Shown here in pieces: positions 1-9,095 of a stretch of 64,000 nucleotides of DNA (positions within the stretch are counted from its first letter, which is position 1; every line of letters begins with the position of its first letter). Made by a program: the position numbers and the translations under genes. The notes below the pieces were generated by a model. It was not told the DNA's origin. It made no database searches and saw only the letters and a program-made list of their open reading frames with translations. Source of the DNA: Rhizobium sp. Root1334 (GTDB lineage Bacteria > Pseudomonadota > Alphaproteobacteria > Rhizobiales > Rhizobiaceae); contig NZ_LMEY01000023.1 of NCBI RefSeq assembly GCF_001426665.1, positions 221,035 to 285,034 of the forward strand. Reading direction: 5' to 3'.

Positions 1-249
1 CTCGACGAAGGACCCCGGTTCCTTGGAGGGAAAGAGCAAGGCACCGGTCCCCATGTCGTTGGGGCGCACATAACCGGCAAGACGCTGCGGCTTGCCGTCA
101 TTGGTCTCGGCCACGGCGTGCGAAAAGACACCCATCACGAACAAAAGGACGAGTGTCAGGGCAGCAAGGGCTGCGACGATCGCATATTCGATGTGCCGCG
201 CGGTCATGCGGCTTGGTCGCTTTGCTGAGTTTTCGGTGTCCAGAAGCAT
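1..249 (-). CDS. Partial: N-terminus of a VIT/sortase-target-like membrane protein
   Basis: The frame is open from an ATG at 249 (purine-rich GAGGGGG upstream) to the left edge, so only the first 83 residues are visible. They show a short basic N-terminus, one hydrophobic segment at about residues 19-42, then an extracytoplasmic stretch containing YVRPNDMGTGALLFPSKEPG. From memory this resembles the start of the rhizobial 'marine proteobacterial sortase target protein' (a VIT/VWA-domain cell-surface protein usually next to a class GN sortase gene). Everything that would prove it lies outside the window. The membrane segment is seen directly; the family name is an inference. Confidence 0.5.
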   Translation of the reverse strand, partial: MLLDTENSAKRPSRMTARHIEYAIVAALAALTLVLLFVMGVFSHAVAETNDGKPQRLAGYVRPNDMGTGALLFPSKEPGSFVE

Positions 250-1911
<1,662 letters not shown>

Positions 1912-1936
1912 GGCATCGTCACTGAACGACAATGGG

Positions 1937-1961
1937 CCCGCCGGAAACGGCGGGTTTTTTT
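1937..1961 (+). terminator. Intrinsic terminator of aatA
   Basis: A 7-bp GC stem (CCCGCCG/CGGCGGG) with a GAAA tetraloop is followed directly by seven T residues, 26 bases after the aatA stop codon. This is a textbook Rho-independent terminator on the plus strand. Confidence 0.92.
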
Positions 1962-2101
1962 GTTGGAGCTTGGCTACCTCGCCATTTCTCTCTGTCGCGA
2001 AATCTGACAGTCGCCGGGGTAAATCTTTACCCTTGAATGTGCGCTTGGCTTCCGCTCCAACCCAATTCCCGATACACAACAGCGTACCGAGGAGCCCCGT
2101 C

Positions 2102-3271
2102 ATGACTATTGCGCCGCATCACAGGATCTATACCTGTTTCTTCCTGTTTGCCGTGTCGCTTGGCGCGTTGCTGGCCCGCATGCCGGACCTGCAGGTGGCG
2201 CTGGGGGTGAATAAATCCGAGCTCGGGCTGACGCTGATCGGCATGGCAGTCGGGGCGCTGATTTCGCTGACATTCTCTTCGCCGCTGATTGCGCATCTGG
2301 GCGCGCGCACCACGGCCTTCATCACCGTTCTCGGGACGGCCACCGCGTTTGCGATTGTTCCCTGGGTTGGCGCGCCGGTGCTGGTGTTCGGCGTGCTGTT
2401 TACCGCCGGGTTGCTGGCCGGTGCGCTGGAAATCAACCTCAATGTCGAGATCGACCGGCTGGAGGCGCGGCTTGGCCGAGGCATCATGAACAGGGCGCAC
2501 GGGTTCTGGAGCTTCGGTTTTTTCGTCACCGCGCTGATCGCTTCGGGCGTCCGCCAGGCGGAAATCTCGATGCAGCTGCATTTGGGGATAACGCTTGTCG
2601 TCGTCGTCGTTGCCGGTGCATTTGCCATTTCGGGTATCCGCAACGCGCCGGCGCGGGCGGTTTCGCACGAGGCCAAGGCGCCGTTGTTCGCCGTGCCGAC
2701 GCTTGGCCTGCTGCCGCTCTGCATCATTGGCGTTGCGGCCTTCTTGGTCGAAGGCGCGGGGATCGACTGGTCGGCGATCTACATGCGCGACGTCTTTGCC
2801 GTCGAGCCGTTCATCGGCGGTCTGGGGCTGACTCTGTTCACCTTCTTCATGGCGATGGCCCGGCTGTTCATCGATCCGGTCGTCGACCGGTTTGGCGCCC
2901 GCAACGTCGCCTCGGTCCTGCTTGTGCTGTCGGCCATCGGCCTCACCGCCGTCTGGCTGGCGCCGCATGCCTATGTCGCGCTGTTCGGCTTCGCGCTGAT
3001 GGGTGGCGGATGCAGTGCGGTCTATCCGCTGGCAGTGTCTGCGGCTGCGCAGCGCACTGACAGGCCGGCGCAGGTGAATGTCGCGGCCCTCGGGCAGGTG
3101 ACGTTCATCGTCTTCTTCCTCGCACCACCGCTGCTCGGCTTTGTTGCCGAACATGCGGGCATCCGCACATCCTATCTCGTCTGCCTGCCGCTGATCATCT
3201 ACGCGCTGTTTTCGGTCAAGGCGCTGGCGCCGCGCCGGAGTGTGGCGGATGCGGCTACTGCTGCGGTCTAA
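2102..3271 (+). CDS. Major facilitator superfamily transporter (YbjJ-like)
   Basis: A 389-residue integral membrane protein with about 12 hydrophobic segments along its whole length. Short polar N- and C-terminal tails and the glycine-rich turns between helices (for example GALISLTFSSPLIAHLGAR after helix 2) fit the MFS fold. The overall look is closest to the YbjJ/fucose-permease-like MFS group with unknown substrate. The ATG at 2102 has AGGAG eight bases upstream; an in-frame extension reaching back into aatA is a chance reading. It has its own upstream gap and the next gene is convergent, so it is probably expressed alone. No substrate is inferred. Confidence 0.85.
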   Translation: MTIAPHHRIYTCFFLFAVSLGALLARMPDLQVALGVNKSELGLTLIGMAVGALISLTFSSPLIAHLGARTTAFITVLGTATAFAIVPWVGAPVLVFGVLFTAGLLAGALEINLNVEIDRLEARLGRGIMNRAHGFWSFGFFVTALIASGVRQAEISMQLHLGITLVVVVVAGAFAISGIRNAPARAVSHEAKAPLFAVPTLGLLPLCIIGVAAFLVEGAGIDWSAIYMRDVFAVEPFIGGLGLTLFTFFMAMARLFIDPVVDRFGARNVASVLLVLSAIGLTAVWLAPHAYVALFGFALMGGGCSAVYPLAVSAAAQRTDRPAQVNVAALGQVTFIVFFLAPPLLGFVAEHAGIRTSYLVCLPLIIYALFSVKALAPRRSVADAATAAV

Positions 3272-3367
3272 CGGCCGGCTTTTTTCCCTAGATAGGCCAA
3301 AATCCCTCGACCAGCGCATCGAAGGTGACGCGGTAACGCGGGCCTTTGGAGAGCACAGGGTGACTGT

Positions 3368-4309
3368 TCAGTTCTTGAAGACAATGCAGGCGCCGCCGGT
3401 CTTGCGGATATCGGCGCAGACTGCATCGGCTTCCGCCCGCGTCTGGCGGCCGATGCGGGCCGTGTAGCGCAGCCGGTTTCCGAAGGCCCGGTTGCGCTCG
3501 CGCTGGATCAGCGGTTTCTCCGTATTAAGCGGCGAGGGCATGCGGCTGACGGTGGCCAGAAACAGCCGTTCCGCAACCGATTTCTGAAAATGTGCTGAAA
3601 GCTGCGCCCCCCAGGGTGTCCAGGTGCCTTCCTCTTCAAACTCAACCTCCTTCAGCCGCCGCTTGTCAGCAAGGGCGGTGCAGGCATCGTAGAAGGATTT
3701 GTCCTTGTCGAGCCGCAGATCGAGCGTCTGAGGCGGATTGTCCTTCCATTCCTCGACCGGATGGGCGGTGATGGCCAGCACATAGGCGCGCGTTTCGGAC
3801 GGCAGATTACCGGTTTCCAGAAAGTTGCTAAGCCCGCCTTCACCGGCATTATAGGCGGCAGCGGCAAGGCCGAGATTGCCGAAGCGATTACGCAGCAGAT
3901 CGAGATATTCGGCCGATTTTCCCAAGGCTTCCAGCGCGTCGAAGCTATTGGTGAGCCCGCGCAGTTTCGCGGTCGAAGGGATGAACTGCGCGATGCCCTC
4001 GGCACCCTTCGGGCTGACGGCATCCGGCCGAAACAGGCTTTCCTTCCAGATCAGTCGCGCGAAGAAGTCGGGTGGGAGCGCATTGGTTTCAGCGAAATGG
4101 CCAAGCGCCGTGCAGATGTCACGGCTATAGCTTTTGGCGCGCACGCAAAGCGTCGCCGTGCCGGTATTGGCGGAGTAGACGCACGGTGGTGCACGCCATT
4201 CCGGCTGCGCCAGGGCAATCGGGCTGTGCAAAAACGTCCCGCTAAGCACCGCGGCCGTAGACAGCGCTGCAAGCCATATCCGCTCCTGCCAACGTCTTTT
4301 GTATCTCAT
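3368..4309 (-). CDS. Lytic murein transglycosylase (SLT domain)
   Basis: A periplasmic enzyme expected to cleave the MurNAc-GlcNAc bond of peptidoglycan. The 313-residue product starts with a basic stretch and a hydrophobic signal sequence ending near ALAQ (about residue 35). The SLT fold is marked by the catalytic glutamate E90 in WKESLFRPDAVS, then GAEGIAQFIPST and LAAAAYNAGEGG. A C-terminal segment (about residues 275-313) ending in a conserved-looking Cys-Ile-Val-Phe resembles a short SPOR-type peptidoglycan-binding module, though this is less certain. It faces the preceding MFS gene tail to tail and is separated by about 60 bases from the GNAT gene upstream. No lipobox is seen, so a soluble periplasmic protein is likely. 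Confidence 0.9.
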   Translation of the reverse strand: MRYKRRWQERIWLAALSTAAVLSGTFLHSPIALAQPEWRAPPCVYSANTGTATLCVRAKSYSRDICTALGHFAETNALPPDFFARLIWKESLFRPDAVSPKGAEGIAQFIPSTAKLRGLTNSFDALEALGKSAEYLDLLRNRFGNLGLAAAAYNAGEGGLSNFLETGNLPSETRAYVLAITAHPVEEWKDNPPQTLDLRLDKDKSFYDACTALADKRRLKEVEFEEEGTWTPWGAQLSAHFQKSVAERLFLATVSRMPSPLNTEKPLIQRERNRAFGNRLRYTARIGRQTRAEADAVCADIRKTGGACIVFKN

Positions 4310-4372
4310 CCGCCAGGGGACCGTCCGCTTCGACGGCCCTTGATAGCATCGATCGGCGAAACCGGAAAATGC

Positions 4373-4876
4373 TTATGGTTTTTCCGGCAGGGTCAGCTGC
4401 ATGAAGGTCAGGTCCAGCCAGCGGCCGAACTTGGTGCCGACTTCCTTCATCTGGCCGGTGATCTCGAAGCCGAGCTTTTCGTGCAGGCGGATCGAGGCGG
4501 CATTGTTGGCTTCGATGCCAGCGACCATCACATGCTTGCCGCAGTCCGCCGCCCGCTCGATCAGGGCAAGCATCAACAGCTTGCCGATGCCGCCGCCGCG
4601 CTGGTTCTTCTCGACATAGACGGAGTGCTCAACCGTATGGCGGTAACCGTCGAAAGCGCGCCAGTCGCCAAACGAGGCATAGCCGGCAATGGTGCCGTCA
4701 TCCGTAACCGCGACAAGAACCGGATAGCCGAGGCGTTTTCGATCGGCCAACCATGTGGCGCGATTGACAAGATCGACCTGTGTATCGTTCCAGATCGCCG
4801 TCGTGTTGAGCACGGCATCATTGTAGATGTCGCGGATGGCAGGCAGGTCGGTTTCTTCGGCGTCGCGCAGGTGCAT
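4373..4876 (-). CDS. GNAT N-acetyltransferase, phosphinothricin-acetyltransferase-like
   Basis: A 167-residue acetyl-CoA-dependent transferase. The N-terminus MHLRDAEETDLPAIRDIYND and the later SVYVEKNQRGGGIGKLL (the acetyl-CoA pyrophosphate loop, Q/R-x-x-G-x-G/A) and LHEKLGFEITG are typical of the Pat/Bar/YncA branch of the GNAT family. Such chromosomal members usually acetylate phosphinothricin, methionine sulfone or related amino acids, but the true substrate cannot be told from sequence. It lies downstream of the kinase gene on the same strand with a gap of about 85 bases. Confidence 0.88.
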   Translation of the reverse strand: MHLRDAEETDLPAIRDIYNDAVLNTTAIWNDTQVDLVNRATWLADRKRLGYPVLVAVTDDGTIAGYASFGDWRAFDGYRHTVEHSVYVEKNQRGGGIGKLLMLALIERAADCGKHVMVAGIEANNAASIRLHEKLGFEITGQMKEVGTKFGRWLDLTFMQLTLPEKP

Positions 4877-4960
4877 CAGTGGTCTCCAGCAGTTTGGCGA
4901 AGCTCTAAGCCGCGATAGAGGCGTTGTACAGCCGGTAAATCCTGCCCTTGCGCAAACTGC

Positions 4961-5761
4961 TTATGGATTACCGGCAAGCTCCGCCGCTGCAATTTCGGCA
5001 ACGCGAAGCGCCGGTGCCGGATCGCCGCCATCTTCAAGAAACCACGCTGCGGAAAGTCCGGCATAGGCGACGATCCAGCGCAGCAACCGCTCCGGCGCAA
5101 GGCCCGATTCTTGTGCCACGATGGGAAGCTGGCGTCGCAGTCTTGCCGGCTCCTGTGTCGATGGCAGGTCGGGATTGCAGAACAGGTTGGCATAGTCATA
5201 GCCACGCTCGCCAAGCAAACCTTTCGGGTCGATGGCCAGAAAACCGCGGGCTTCGAAATCGAGAATATTGCTGTGATGGATATCGCCATGCAGCGCGCCG
5301 ATCTCCCGGGGTTCGGCAAGCAACGCTTTTGCCACGGTGGCAGAGGTGCTGAACTTGCCGCCATGCGCCAGCGAGGCCAGTTCCAAGGCGCGGAACCAGA
5401 TATTGAGAGGAACAAGCTCGGGATAGGGTTTTGCGGATGGCCTGTGCAGGGTTGCGACGGTTTCGCAGATGATCCGGCTCGCAGCCTCGTCTTCGCCCGT
5501 CATGGCCATGGACAGCAGAGAACGCTTGCCTTCAGCTCTCTCGAGCAAGATGGCGTCATCCTCACTGGCATAGACCTTGGCTGCACCTTGGCCGTTCCAC
5601 CATTGCAGCAACAGGCCGCCGCGTTTCTCTTCGGCAATGGTCGCCACCTTCAGCATTGCAGGCAGACCTTGCCAGCGGACGGGCAGGAGGAGGCTGGACG
5701 GCGTGACGACTGGCACGCCATCAGGCTGCAAGGCCCATGCCTTGATGAAATGGTCGAACAT
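4961..5761 (-). CDS. Aminoglycoside phosphotransferase, APH(6)/streptomycin 6-kinase-like
   Basis: A cytoplasmic small-molecule kinase of about 266 residues, the usual length for the streptomycin/hydroxyurea kinase family. The catalytic loop is HGDIHHSNIL with the catalytic aspartate near residue 160, and the metal-binding motif is AIDPKGLLGERGYDYAN near residue 178. ATG at 5761 is preceded by AAGGTG; the frame extends further back through a RIME element but that extension is non-coding. Chromosomal copies in rhizobia often have unknown natural substrates, so resistance is possible but not shown. It is followed by the GNAT gene in the same direction. Confidence 0.85.
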   Translation of the reverse strand: MFDHFIKAWALQPDGVPVVTPSSLLLPVRWQGLPAMLKVATIAEEKRGGLLLQWWNGQGAAKVYASEDDAILLERAEGKRSLLSMAMTGEDEAASRIICETVATLHRPSAKPYPELVPLNIWFRALELASLAHGGKFSTSATVAKALLAEPREIGALHGDIHHSNILDFEARGFLAIDPKGLLGERGYDYANLFCNPDLPSTQEPARLRRQLPIVAQESGLAPERLLRWIVAYAGLSAAWFLEDGGDPAPALRVAEIAAAELAGNP

Positions 5762-5814
5762 TGCAGGCACCTTCACTCCGTGATTTCCCCAATGAGAGAA
5801 ACGGTGGTTCGCGT

Positions 5815-5955
5815 CCTCTTCTCCCCTATGGGGAGAAGGTGGCCCGTAGGGCCGGATGAGGGGGCGGCTGGCTCCGAAATCACGGCCGTACCCCCTCATC
5901 GCCTTATCTCACTCGGCACTCTCGTGCCGACCCTCCCCCTCAAGGGGAGGGTGGA
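5815..5955. repeat. RIME-type intergenic palindromic element (copy 1)
   Basis: Lies between the 3' end of the ene-reductase gene and the APH start. It holds CTTCTCCCC/GGGGAGAAG around 5818-5838, a GGCCC/GGGCC hairpin at 5841-5853, CGGCAC/GTGCCG at 5914-5929, and ACCCTCCCC/GGGGAGGGT at 5930-5952. The layout (outer C-rich palindromes with GATGAGGG and CCCTCATC in the middle) matches the Rhizobium intergenic mosaic element family, and two more copies occur near 47.5 and 49.9 kb. Confidence 0.82.
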
Positions 5956-5958
5956 TAG

Positions 5959-7083
5959 TCAAGCAACCTGCTGTTCAAGCACCGGATAATCCGTATAGCC
6001 CTTGGCGCCGCCGCCGTAGAAAGTCGCCTGATCCGGCATATTGAGCGGTGCATCGTCTTTGAGGCGTTCAACCAGATCCGGGTTGGAGATAAACGGCTTG
6101 CCGAAGGCGACGAGGTCGGTCTTGCCGTCCTTGACCGACTGGATGGCGAGGTCGCGGTCGTAACCGTTATTGGTCATCCAGGCGGCCTTGCCGCCGGCCT
6201 TTTCATAGGCCTGGCGCAGCGCCGCATAGTCGAACGGCTTGTCGCCCTGCTGGAAGTCGCGTGGGCCACCAGTCGCACCCTCGATGATGTGGATGTAGGA
6301 CAGCTTGTACCTGGCCAGTCCTTCGACGACATAGGTGAACAGCGCCTGCGCATTCGGATCGGAGGAATCATTGGCAGGCGTCACGGGCGAAATGCGGATG
6401 CCGGTGCGGCCTTCGCCAATTTCCTTGGTGATCGCATCGACAACCTCGAACAGGAAGCGGGCGCGATTTTCGATCGGGCCGCCGTACTCGTCGGTGCGGA
6501 CATTGGAACCCGAGCGGAGGAACTGGTCGATCAGGTAGCCGTTGGCGGCATGGATTTCGACACCATCGAACCCGGCATCAACAGCAGCTCGGGCGGCCTT
6601 GCGGTAGTCTTCGATGATGCCCGGGATCTCGGAGAGTTCCAGCGCGCGCGGTTCGGACGTTTCCGCAAAGGTGCCGGTTCCGTCAGCGTTGATCAGATAG
6701 GTCTTCGACTTTGCCTGGATGGCCGAGGCCGATACCGGCTTGCCGCCATCCGGCTGCAGCGTCGTGTGCGAGATACGGCCGACATGCCACATCTGCACGA
6801 CGATCTTGCCACCTGCCTTGTGCACCGCGTTGGTCACTTGTCTCCAGCCGTCGAGCGCTTCCTTGGTGTAGAGGCCGGGAACGTCGGCATAGCCCTGGCC
6901 CTGATGGGTGATCGCAGTCGCCTCGGTGATCAGCAGGCCGGCGGAGGCACGCTGTTCGTAATAGGTGACGTTGAGCGTGTTCGGCACGGCGCCCGGCGAG
7001 CGGTTGCGCGTCAGGGGAGCCATCACGATGCGGTTGGCAAGCTCGATATCGCCGATCCTGATCGGGTCGAAGAGGGAAGTCAT
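5959..7083 (-). CDS. nemA: Old yellow enzyme family alkene reductase
   Basis: FMN- and NAD(P)H-dependent reduction of activated C=C bonds, and often of nitrate esters or N-ethylmaleimide. The 374-residue TIM-barrel protein begins SLFDPIRIGDIELANRIVMA and has APLTRNRS, the substrate-binding GFDGVEIHAANGYLIDQFLR (His/Asn pair), and a C-terminal flavin phosphate site in LVAFGKPFISNPDL. It sits directly behind an ArsR gene on the same strand (68-base gap), so the pair is probably one transcript controlled by that repressor. The sequence ends immediately before a RIME element. Confidence 0.93.
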   Translation of the reverse strand: MTSLFDPIRIGDIELANRIVMAPLTRNRSPGAVPNTLNVTYYEQRASAGLLITEATAITHQGQGYADVPGLYTKEALDGWRQVTNAVHKAGGKIVVQMWHVGRISHTTLQPDGGKPVSASAIQAKSKTYLINADGTGTFAETSEPRALELSEIPGIIEDYRKAARAAVDAGFDGVEIHAANGYLIDQFLRSGSNVRTDEYGGPIENRARFLFEVVDAITKEIGEGRTGIRISPVTPANDSSDPNAQALFTYVVEGLARYKLSYIHIIEGATGGPRDFQQGDKPFDYAALRQAYEKAGGKAAWMTNNGYDRDLAIQSVKDGKTDLVAFGKPFISNPDLVERLKDDAPLNMPDQATFYGGGAKGYTDYPVLEQQVA

Positions 7084-7151
7084 GGGAAGTCCTTTTCGTT
7101 TGCTGCGGGGTGTTTATCTTGGGAGGATAAAATGTTGGGCAACGTTGGCGG

Positions 7152-7445
7152 TCAGAGCGTGTTGCCGATGTCCTTCAGGAACGCTGCGATTGTGTCTTCG
7201 TTCCGCTTGTAGAAAACCCATTGGCCAACACGTTTGGTGCTGACGAGATCGGCGCGCTGCAGGATCGACAGATGGCCGGACACGGTCGATTGCGACAGGC
7301 CGCAGCGCTCGAACTGGCTGGCACAGATACCCATATCCAGCGGATGATGCTGGCTGGAAAAATGCGCTTCCGGTTCTTTCATCCAGCCGAGCATTTCGAT
7401 GCGCTTGGGATGCGCCAGGGCTTTGAGAATTTCGTCCTTGTCCAT
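7152..7445 (-). CDS. ArsR-family transcriptional repressor of the ene-reductase operon
   Basis: A 97-residue winged-helix protein. The N-terminal helix LKALAHPKRIEMLGWM and the recognition helix LSQSTVSGHLSILQRADLV (about residues 50-68), followed by the wing VGQWVFYKRNE, are clear ArsR features. Two cysteines flank the recognition helix region (MGICASQFERCGLS, about residues 40-48); these could sense electrophiles or oxidants rather than metal, which would suit a partner ene-reductase. This sensing role is inference. It is first in a two-gene unit with the reductase, and inverted repeats lie just upstream. Confidence 0.88.
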   Translation of the reverse strand: MDKDEILKALAHPKRIEMLGWMKEPEAHFSSQHHPLDMGICASQFERCGLSQSTVSGHLSILQRADLVSTKRVGQWVFYKRNEDTIAAFLKDIGNTL

Positions 7446-7457
7446 CAGTCTACTCTG

Positions 7458-7504
7458 TATCGCTAAATTCCGATATAGCGATACGTAAATCGGTATTTTC
7501 CGAT
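7458..7504 (-). promoter_or_regulatory. Likely operator of the ArsR/ene-reductase operon
   Basis: Just upstream of the ArsR start there are two inverted repeats: TATCGCTA (7458-7465) with TAGCGATA (7476-7483), and ATCGG (7489-7493) with CCGAT (7500-7504). The half-site CGATAT recurs. This AT-rich stretch should hold the operon promoter, so autorepression by the ArsR protein is the simplest reading. No footprint is implied. Confidence 0.5.
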
Positions 7505-7551
7505 ATTCAAGTCACGTCTTCGTGAAAAATGCCTGGAGGGGAAATCCGGGC

Positions 7552-7668
7552 AAAAAAAGAGGGCCGCTGACGAACAGGGCCCTTTTAGATGTGAAGGTTA
7601 TAGAACCTCCAGAGGGGAACAGCTGCTGCGGTGGTACTGGGAGGAAAAGACCACCATGTGCATCAGCT
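7552..7668 (-). ncRNA. abcR: AbcR/alpha-r15-type small RNA, downstream copy
   Basis: On the minus strand this stretch starts near GCTGATGCAC and has a GGTGGTC...ACCACC hairpin whose loop carries TTTTCCTCCCAGT, then an unpaired C-rich CTGTTCCCCTCTGGAGG, and ends in a GGGCC...GGCCC hairpin with a seven-T tail (7552-7558). A near-copy lies 200 bases upstream. Two tandem copies between an ArsR gene and a LysR (lsrB/vtlR) gene is the known setting of the Hfq-dependent AbcR1/AbcR2 riboregulators (SmrC15/SmrC16), which block translation of ABC-transporter mRNAs through CCUCCC-type loops. Length is about 117 nt. Which copy is AbcR1 and which is AbcR2 is not assigned. Confidence 0.85.
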
Positions 7669-7674
7669 GAACTG

Positions 7675-7703
7675 GATATGGGAAAGGTGCCTAAAAACTT
7701 CAA
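7675..7703 (-). promoter_or_regulatory. Promoter of the downstream AbcR-type sRNA
   Basis: Read on the minus strand: TTGAAG (7698-7703), a 17-base spacer, then CATATC (7675-7680), placing the start about seven bases further on, at 7668. The sister copy has the same arrangement at the same distance from its sRNA, which supports both calls. Confidence 0.6.
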
Positions 7704-7755
7704 TGCCGCTCGGCAAGAAATATTGCAACCTTAGGGATGTCTTTGAAATCTGGGC

Positions 7756-7877
7756 AAAAAAAGAGGGCCACAAGAAAAACTTGGGCCCTTTATAGTTATG
7801 AAGGTAATTAAACCTCCAGAGGGGAACAGCTGCTGCGGTGGCACTGGGAGGAAAAAAGCCACCAAGATGCATCAGCT
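7756..7877 (-). ncRNA. abcR: AbcR/alpha-r15-type small RNA, upstream copy
   Basis: Second member of the tandem pair. It shares with the other copy the 5' GCTGATGCA, the GGTGG...CCACC hairpin with a TTTTTTCCTCCCAGT loop, the CTGTTCCCCTCTGGAGGT region and the GGGCC/GGCCC terminator with seven T residues (7756-7762). The terminator loop and the linker before it have diverged, while the C-rich loops are identical, as expected if those loops pair with mRNA ribosome-binding sites. It is nearest to lsrB, and VtlR/LsrB-family regulators are known to activate an abcR gene in relatives. Confidence 0.85.
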
Positions 7878-7883
7878 GCAGTC

Positions 7884-7912
7884 GGTATGATGGTTTTTTG
7901 GGCTGTTCGCAA
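7884..7912 (-). promoter_or_regulatory. Promoter of the upstream AbcR-type sRNA
   Basis: Read on the minus strand: TTGCGA (7907-7912), a 17-base spacer, CATACC (7884-7889). The -35 and -10 are both weaker than in the sister promoter, consistent with activator dependence. The AT-rich stretch beyond it (7910-7925) is a reasonable place for a LysR-type site, but I see no decisive palindrome. Confidence 0.5.
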
Positions 7913-8084
7913 TGATTTAATCTGCATGACAGCCATGTGCCGGACGCACCCCTGCGTAATTTTCAGGCGGTTTCTATTCCTTGCATCCCTTATAAAGCAG
8001 AGGATTTGGCAAAAAATAAGTTAAAACAACAGTTTGTCTAGGAGAAAGGTAGAGAGTGTTTTTTGTGCAGGTGCGAAGGCTGCA

Positions 8085-8993
8085 TCAGAAGGCCCAGTTA
8101 CGTGCCTTCGCAACGATGAAATCACGGAAGACTTTCAGCTTGGCGGCGTTCTTCATCTCGTCCGGATAGCAGAAATAGGTATCGAAGGACGGAATCTCGG
8201 CACCGATCGGAAGTTGAATCAAGCCGGGATCGCGGCCGACGATGTAGTCGGGCATCATGGCGATACCGATGCCGAGCAGGCAGGCGCGCTTGATCGAGGT
8301 CTGGCTGTTGATCTGCAGATGCGAGGGGCGGGGATTGTCCGAATCCCGGCCGGCGATCTCCAGCCAGTTGACGTCGAGCAGGTAGTTGGGCGCCGGCTCG
8401 CCGAAGGTGATGATGCGGTGGTTGTCGAGATCCTCGATCGACTGCGGCTCGCCATACTTGTTGATGTAGGAGGGGGCTGCGTAGACGTGCATGTGCACGG
8501 TGAACAGTTTGCGCTGGATGAGGTCGGACTGCTGTGGCTGGCGCAACCGGATGGCGCAATCGGCATGGCGCATGTTCACATCCAGTTCCTCGTTGTCGAG
8601 GATCAGCTGAACCTGCATGTCGGGATAAAGCGCCAGGAATTCCTGCACCTTGTCGGTCAGCCAGCCTTGGCCGAGACCCACCGTCGTGGTGATACGCAGC
8701 TTGCCGGATGGCTTGTCGGTGTTCTCGGTCAGCTGGACCTTGACGCTTTCCAGCTTCATCAGCACTTCGTGTGCCGTGCGATAGAGGATTTCACCCTGTT
8801 CGGTGAGGATCAGGCCGCGGGCATGGCGATGAAACAGCTTGATGCCGACATCCTGCTCCAGTGAACTGACCTGGCGGCTGATGGCCGATTGGGACAGATG
8901 AAGCTTGTCGGCTGCATGGGTGAACGATCCCGCTTCCGCCGCCGCATGGAAAATACGCAGTTTGTCCCAGTCTAGCGGCATGCCGTCCCCCAA
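8085..8993 (-). CDS. lsrB: LysR-type regulator LsrB/VtlR
   Basis: A 302-residue LysR regulator. The N-terminal winged helix reads FHAAAEAGSFTHAADKLHLSQSAISRQVSSLE (quoted in pieces: recognition helix LSQSAISRQVSSLE at about 33-46), followed by a two-lobed effector domain. Counting from the ATG at 8993, cysteines fall at residues 146, 238 and 275; as I recall these are the redox-active cysteines reported for Sinorhizobium LsrB, which supports this start over the ATG at 8981. LsrB/VtlR controls LPS-core genes, oxidative stress and the neighbouring AbcR sRNA in relatives. The placement (sRNA pair on one side, trxB on the other) is the conserved one. Confidence 0.93.
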   Translation of the reverse strand: MGDGMPLDWDKLRIFHAAAEAGSFTHAADKLHLSQSAISRQVSSLEQDVGIKLFHRHARGLILTEQGEILYRTAHEVLMKLESVKVQLTENTDKPSGKLRITTTVGLGQGWLTDKVQEFLALYPDMQVQLILDNEELDVNMRHADCAIRLRQPQQSDLIQRKLFTVHMHVYAAPSYINKYGEPQSIEDLDNHRIITFGEPAPNYLLDVNWLEIAGRDSDNPRPSHLQINSQTSIKRACLLGIGIAMMPDYIVGRDPGLIQLPIGAEIPSFDTYFCYPDEMKNAAKLKVFRDFIVAKARNWAF

Positions 8994-9004
8994 TAAATGC
9001 TCGT

Positions 9005-9032
9005 GGCGGAAAACGGCCTCGTGTTTTCCGCC
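9005..9032 (-). terminator. Perfect 10-bp hairpin after trxB
   Basis: GGCGGAAAAC (9005-9014) and GTTTTCCGCC (9023-9032) pair perfectly around an 8-base loop, in the 102-base gap between the trxB stop and the lsrB start. There is no T-run after the stem, but four T residues lie inside its 3' arm, so it may act as a weak terminator for trxB or an mRNA 3' end stabiliser. Confidence 0.5.
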
Positions 9033-9095
9033 ATAAGGCTAATTGTCTGTTCCCACTCAGGAACGGTCTTCGACCGATCCCATTCTTCGCGGCTT

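Noticed and set aside
2027..3319. Minus-strand frame opposite the first MFS gene
   Set aside because: Highly charged Arg/Gln/Asp run typical of antisense to hydrophobic helices; no family pattern.
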